In this document: positions 38,501 through 40,726 of the stretch, in pieces | How positions within the stretch are numbered: position 1 is the first letter of the stretch | How the letters are laid out: the number at the start of each line of letters is the position of its first letter | Assembly (NCBI GenBank): GCA_015232365.1 | Contig: JADFZU010000025.1 | Coordinates: 1 to 40,726, forward strand | Source: Magnetococcales bacterium | Lineage (GTDB): Bacteria > Pseudomonadota > Magnetococcia > Magnetococcales > JADFYX01 | Direction of reading: 5' to 3' | DNA length: 40,726 bases | Notes under the pieces: model-generated | Told to the model about the DNA's origin: nothing | Seen by the model: only the letters and a program-made list of their open reading frames with translations | Database searches by the model: none | Program-made: the position numbers and the translations under genes

Positions 38501-39066
38501 TTGCCAGCCTCGGTCAAAACTACCCCCATGTTGCTCCAGGCGATAAAGTTTTCAGGATGAATCTCAAGAGCCTTTTTATAGAAGTGTATGGACTCTTCCA
38601 ACTGACCAGCTTTATGCAGTGACTCTCCTTGCAGCAGAAACTCTCTAACTTTCACATCTTTATCACCACCAGAATTTTGGTTAGGAGTATTTATTACAGT
38701 GTTCAATAAATCCCTGATCTGTTGGTTCAGAGGCTCTTTTTCCAATGCAGTCTGCAGAGCTTTTATGGCCCCATCCCTCTGCCCCAACTGCTGCAGGGAT
38801 ATGCCTAGGTTATAGTGCAGTATTGCTGAGTTATCAGTGATTTTTATAGCCCGTTGGAACTGTATAACAGCCAGATCGTGACGGTTGACTTTTTGGGCCA
38901 CGACACCAAGAAGGTTTAGGGCATCAACATGTTGCGGATTTGCAGCTATGATAGCTGTGCAAAGTTTATCAGAATCCTCAAACCGTCCAGAGTTAAAATG
39001 CTCAATGGCTTGGCTATATGCTGCATCAACTGTTAGTTGTGACTGTTTCTCTATCGGTTTTTTCAT
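32455..39066 (-). CDS. Giant TPR protein with three glycosyltransferase domains: SPINDLY-type GT41, GT9-like and OGT-type GT41
   Basis: 2203 residues from ATG at 39066 (MKKPIEKQSQLTVDAAYSQA); an upstream in-frame TTG at 39096 is less likely. The order is: shared module (10-128); TPRs with an HKAG restart to about 490; GT41 of SPINDLY type (about 530-885: GDFRDHSVAYF, VDLSGHTKANRL, FNNLAKITKKAV, YNGVTTTCEALWMGVPVV); TPRs (895-1165). Next come a GT9/heptosyltransferase-like domain (about 1170-1435: LLLCEQGFGDDIQFIRYAEV, IGIAWRGSPTHKNDQNRSI, LVISVDTSVAHLAGALG) and TPRs from a VAFHQAGRLYEALDCY repeat (1450-1760). Last is a GT41 of O-GlcNAc-transferase type (about 1765-2203: CDFYNHATYHL, VDLKGHTQGSRHE, FNQTYKIMPDIF, SHTTASDALWAGCPLVT). 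All three domains keep their key motifs, so three sequential sugar transfers by one chain are conceivable. No signal peptide is visible. Confidence 0.94.
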   Translation of the reverse strand: MKKPIEKQSQLTVDAAYSQAIEHFNSGRFEDSDKLCTAIIAANPQHVDALNLLGVVAQKVNRHDLAVIQFQRAIKITDNSAILHYNLGISLQQLGQRDGAIKALQTALEKEPLNQQIRDLLNTVINTPNQNSGGDKDVKVREFLLQGESLHKAGQLEESIHFYKKALEIHPENFIAWSNMGVVLTEAGKLDEAVASHERSIAIRSDLPQHFFNLGTTLMVQGKNDKAIENLKKAVAIKADFAEAHYNIAALLIAEERFAEGVASYQSAVAIKADYVEAHYNLGNALNEYGKPDEAIASYQKALAINPDIAEAHNNIGNILKEQGELAGAVASYKRAININPDFAIAHSNLGKTLADLGRLDAAIISLEKAISIEPDLAEAHNNLGLELTAQGKLDRAITALEKAISIKPGFASAYSNLGNALADQGRLDEAVVNYTKAIAIDPEFAKAYHNYGNALIFQGRPDQAVVKYQKAISLKPDLVDAHSNLLLAMHYNDFSQEDLFNQHKIWAVAHSNHLPRFDHPVVEEHGFDKKLKIGFVSGDFRDHSVAYFLQPLFTAHNREKLEFFCYSTSNQEDGVTAKLRSLVAMWRNVAGENDQELAKTIYSDRIDILVDLSGHTKANRLLVFARKPAPIQVTWLGYPNGTGMAAMDYRFTDKVADPPGLSDGNSVEKLYRLADGFLCYQPVDVVHNVSALPMQSQGYVTFVTFNNLAKITKKAVKSWAAILKRVPGSKLIIKSHLLGGSSHRQYYLSLFAKELITSQRLLLMDRCDSKDEHLSLYGQCDIGLDTFPYNGVTTTCEALWMGVPVVVLRGSCHVARVGASLLTQIGLEDLIADDLDDYIKKAVALAKDPSRLENLRIGMRSRIEKSSLHDAGKFAGNMEQAFHDMWSERCSIVEKTDIEEVFKKAVTHHKASRFDAAIEGYKKALTLSPGHVAVLGNLGYALINKGRMDEAVTYLQKAVTINPNFSAAYNYLGIAYTKQGELGKAITCYQRAVEINPDNPGFLNNLGNVLYADGELDGAEECYAKAINIKPGYAEPYSNLGNVMTQRGQLDSAVEYYNIALKIDPGFSDACSNLGAVLSDQEKFDEAVKWLKKALQINPEFADALRNLGTALSKQGKISEAVAAYKKALIINPDNQDAHYNLGINMLLMGDLENGWREYEWRKQSIDANLQQPVWDGSMLNGETVLLLCEQGFGDDIQFIRYAEVVKERGAKVVLLAPKPLEALFKTVSHVGSLISDPAKLPSFDYQVSLLSLPFIFATTLATIPAEVPYLHADPVREIKFSEQLRVLTGLKIGIAWRGSPTHKNDQNRSIKPSMLAQLLSVEGCSFVGLQNDTTDDELKMLSGNGNFFDISGNLDCFADTAAVISGLDLVISVDTSVAHLAGALGRATWLMLPVVPDWRWLLEQETTPWYPTLRLFRQSAPKNWQTVVEKITKELSLLVTSKRSQTENIDGAAFQRGVAFHQAGRLYEALDCYKKALEVDPENWVAHSNIGLALQSIGELDAAVASHKKAIAVNPDYADAYNNLGNAQHEQGNFDAAVASFQRAIAINPGFDDAHSNLGNILKNQGKLVAAVDSYQKAITINPNHAAAYNNLGIVKQELGALDLAVTNFQKAITINADYADAHYNLGNARKEQGELALAVDSYQKAIAINPGYANAHNNLGIALAEQGELDLAVVSYQKAIALVGDFTEAYYNLGNTLHEQQKLDLAVKSYQKALAIMPDYAQAHCNLGSTFKDQGRLDAAQTSYLKAFQIKANDVSYLAEAIHLNLHLCQWGQFPEQYSQMMELFKAGDGVVSPFVFLSLPTTAKEQRDCAESFVRNMVKRQTKRMDLSGYDYRPSRLKIGYLSCDFYNHATYHLIAELFELHDRSRFEIIVYSYGRTDGQEMRQRIVAASDRFVDISQLDNHSAARKISSDKVAILVDLKGHTQGSRHEIFSYRPAPLQVNWLGYPGTVGSTFIDYIISDPFITPVGYESHFSEKIVRLADCYQPNDRTRPISSQTPSRSECSLPEDGYIFASFNQTYKIMPDIFDIWMELLRSMPNSSLWLLESNRWAVANLRKEAESRQVDGSRIIFAAKLPMPDHLARYRLVDLALDTYPYTSHTTASDALWAGCPLVTYAGESFASRVAGSILSSAGLSELITSSLEEYRALIFELAENPERLKSIRNNLQKSLSTSPLFDSPRFTKNLEAAYESIWMDSFFHKL

Positions 39067-39150
39067 AGCTAATACTCTAGCCCGAATATCCAACAAATTA
39101 CAGATATTCTGGAATGACTACAATTTATGCGATATTCAGAGTTGGTATCA

Positions 39151-39741
39151 TCAACCCATTCTATCCAGGGAGAGGAGCTCTAGAGCATAATCTGTCGGTC
39201 TGTTTTTAAACGCATAGGCAACAATCTCCATATTTGCATTAGTACTATATATGGAGTGAAAACCGGCCTCTTTAAGCACTTTTACCAGGGATTTTCTGGT
39301 AAACCCGGTTTTGTGTGCATAAAAATCCTGACCACTTGCTTCAATCTCTTTACCGTAACCAAAAATCAAATCCCTAACCATTATCGGACCAACTCTGGAT
39401 TCATAGAGAACATCATCAAGATCAAGTTTTTTCTCGGCAACAGTAGCCATAAGATCTTCCAGGTCTGGAACGACAATAAAGGCAAAACCATCATCAGCCA
39501 TAACATGTAGAAAACCGGCTAGAACTTTTTTTACCTCATGATGATAGTAGTGCTCCAGATTATGGGAGCAGAAAACCGAATCAAATTTGGGGCCATTCAG
39601 AGTAGATAACTCTCGGGCATCCATGGTAATATCGGCATCCAGTCGTGGATCAATGTCTAAAAGCAGATGTTTCCAGCCTTGATAAGCCTCTGGCATAGGA
39701 TGTGATTTGTTATGGCCACCTACATTCAAGACACTACGCAT
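39151..39741 (-). CDS. Small SAM-dependent methyltransferase-like protein
   Basis: 196 residues; AAGGAG six bases before ATG at 39741. The fold is that of a class I (Methyltransf_11-like) enzyme: an N-terminal VLNVGGHNKSHP in the SAM motif I position, LLLDIDPRLDADITMDARE as the acidic loop, FDSVFCSHNLEHYYHHEVKK as motif IV and FAFIVVPDLEDL after it. Motif I is shortened and lacks the usual GxGxG spacing, so SAM binding may be altered. It carries no TPRs, unlike its neighbours. It sits 84 bases upstream of the giant glycosyltransferase gene and 53 bases after another methyltransferase gene, presumably co-transcribed. The substrate is unknown. Confidence 0.85.
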   Translation of the reverse strand: MRSVLNVGGHNKSHPMPEAYQGWKHLLLDIDPRLDADITMDARELSTLNGPKFDSVFCSHNLEHYYHHEVKKVLAGFLHVMADDGFAFIVVPDLEDLMATVAEKKLDLDDVLYESRVGPIMVRDLIFGYGKEIEASGQDFYAHKTGFTRKSLVKVLKEAGFHSIYSTNANMEIVAYAFKNRPTDYALELLSLDRMG

Positions 39742-39763
39742 TTTTTACTCCTTTGTTTCAACG

Positions 39764-39798
39764 TTAAAAAGCTTCAGACCGCAACAAAGCCTTTTTAA
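39764..39798 (-). terminator. Possible weak terminator or attenuator between two methyltransferase genes
   Basis: On the minus strand TTAAAAAGGCTT pairs with AAGCTTTTTAA with one bulged G (11 pairs, 12-base loop), and the T-run is part of the 3' arm. The stem is mostly A-T and overlaps the stop codon of the upstream gene, so at most partial termination is expected. Confidence 0.3.
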
Positions 39799-40726
39799 TC
39801 CAGGCCGGTTATTTTCTGTACCCAAAATTGATACATTCCTATAAAAACATCTGGATTTAAAATTTCAAACCTATGCCAATTATCGAGCGAGAGATGGGCA
39901 TCTTTTTCAGGGTATAGTTTAACAAATTTTTTCATTACCTGACTATCCTGCAACTCAAAACCAAGGAACTCTAGACCAAGATTCTGCAAAGCCTCGGCAA
40001 TCTGTGGAAGTGTAAACCGGTGCTCCTGAACATGAAACAGCAGGTCACGGCATTCGCTAAGGCTATAAAAGTCGCTAACTTGGAGAATTTTGGCAAACCC
40101 TAAAGCTGAATCACCAGCAAAAGAGCTGATTTTTTTCCTGCAGAGGCGAATATCTTCTTGAGAGCTTGAAAAACCCTGTTCACGAATAAATTCCCTGGCT
40201 TTTATGATCGACTCTCTGGCTATTTCACTATAGAGAGCAACCCTCATTAAGCCGTTAGGACGCAAGGTATCCACCAACACCCTCCAACCTGCCAATGGGT
40301 GCTCCATATGGTGAAGAACCCCTGAACACTCAACTATATCAAACTGCCGGCCAAGCTTATCAAGCTCTAGAATATCTCCTTGAATATATTCAATGTTGCT
40401 TATGCCAAGCTCTCTTGTCTTTCTAATACCATAAGAGAGGCTGCTCAAACTTAAATCTACCCCAAGAACTGTGCAGTTTAAAAACCGGGATGCACTCACA
40501 ACAGCCTGCTCTCCTGTACCACAACCTGCGACAAGAATCTTGGTTAAGCTGGAGAGCTGTTTATCATCAGGTTTCGGCACGATCCGCATACCTTGCAAAA
40601 TTCTCGTTACCGTATGTGCCTGGCTACTTACTGCTGTTTTAACCCAACGAGGGTAAGGGTTTGCTTCATATTGATCACGAACAATCTGTGATGTTCTATC
40701 ACTTCCCAAACCAAGGCAAGCTATCT
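39795..40726 (-). CDS. C-terminal part of a class I SAM-dependent methyltransferase (5' end beyond window)
   Basis: The frame is open to the right edge, reading IACLGLGSDRTSQIVRDQYE. In the homologue at 8030-10447 the equivalent stretch (IPVVGSINNQISNNVRNQYE) lies at residue 500 behind a TPR region, so this gene very probably continues and carries its own TPRs; a TTG at 40709 is not a credible start. Visible motifs are RDQYEANPYPRW, SAM motif I ILVAGCGTGEQAV, GVDLSLSSLSYGIRKTRELG and VECSGVLHHMEHP. The C-terminal third has the 26-residue block identical to the 8030-10447 protein and the same ending (FIGMYQFWVQKI versus FMGMYQFWVQKI). It is the first visible gene of the minus-strand array. Confidence 0.9.
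   Translation of the reverse strand, partial: IACLGLGSDRTSQIVRDQYEANPYPRWVKTAVSSQAHTVTRILQGMRIVPKPDDKQLSSLTKILVAGCGTGEQAVVSASRFLNCTVLGVDLSLSSLSYGIRKTRELGISNIEYIQGDILELDKLGRQFDIVECSGVLHHMEHPLAGWRVLVDTLRPNGLMRVALYSEIARESIIKAREFIREQGFSSSQEDIRLCRKKISSFAGDSALGFAKILQVSDFYSLSECRDLLFHVQEHRFTLPQIAEALQNLGLEFLGFELQDSQVMKKFVKLYPEKDAHLSLDNWHRFEILNPDVFIGMYQFWVQKITGLD

Noticed and set aside
37618..38622. Plus-strand open frames of about 160 codons with recurring patterns such as GFYGYG or FNGYGF opposite the TPR regions
   Set aside because: They are the reverse-complement image of the TPR consensus, as shown by the 34-codon spacing of the pattern. No start signals or families were seen.
19800..39000. Regularly spaced near-repeats that superficially resemble a CRISPR or satellite array
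   Set aside because: The 102-base period is the 34-codon TPR; units are diverged, in frame and lie inside long coding regions.

Overview
This 40.7 kb window comes from a Gram-negative bacterium, most likely a proteobacterium. It carries an outer-membrane autotransporter with a C-terminal beta-barrel and a secreted IalB-family protein, a family best known from Alphaproteobacteria. The species cannot be fixed from sequence alone. Almost everything else is a dense island of very large, tetratricopeptide-repeat (TPR) modular enzymes. I see no tRNA, rRNA, transposase, integrase or CRISPR array.

Layout. (1) Bases 1-2879 (+): the 3' part of a TPR / Cys-rich unknown domain / TPR / sulfotransferase protein. 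(2) Bases 3047-7665 (-): a small secreted IalB-like protein and a 1309-residue Thr/Ala/Gly-rich autotransporter, separated by a strong intrinsic terminator; the autotransporter has a recognisable promoter. (3) Bases 8030-17753 (+), divergent from the autotransporter: a TPR-methyltransferase, two paralogous TPR / B12-binding / radical SAM proteins, and a broken TPR ... SPASM gene. (4) Bases 17762-40726 (-), one tightly spaced array: TPR-sulfotransferase, four proteins with one SPINDLY-type GT41 domain each (one also carries the Cys-rich domain, another an FkbM methyltransferase), a 2203-residue protein with three different glycosyltransferase domains, a small methyltransferase, and the C-terminal part of a second methyltransferase that runs off the right edge.

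How the parts may work together (inference). Eight proteins start with the same TPR module of about 115 residues, followed by a variable TPR stack and then a catalytic domain: GT41 glycosyl transfer, GT9-like glycosyl transfer, SAM methylation, FkbM methylation, radical-SAM/B12 chemistry or sulfation. This looks like a set of enzymes that share a docking or recognition module and act on a common target. The Thr-rich, Cys-free, sequon-rich autotransporter passenger encoded in the middle is the obvious candidate, since cytoplasmic glycosylation of autotransporter or two-partner adhesins before export (HMW1C, AAH/TibC) is known. The target could equally be flagellin, an S-layer protein or a surface polysaccharide encoded elsewhere.

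The island is evolving quickly. There are exact or near-exact internal repeats, a recent tandem duplication of one TPR, long identical stretches shared by neighbouring GT41 genes, and one gene that has lost its catalytic core.
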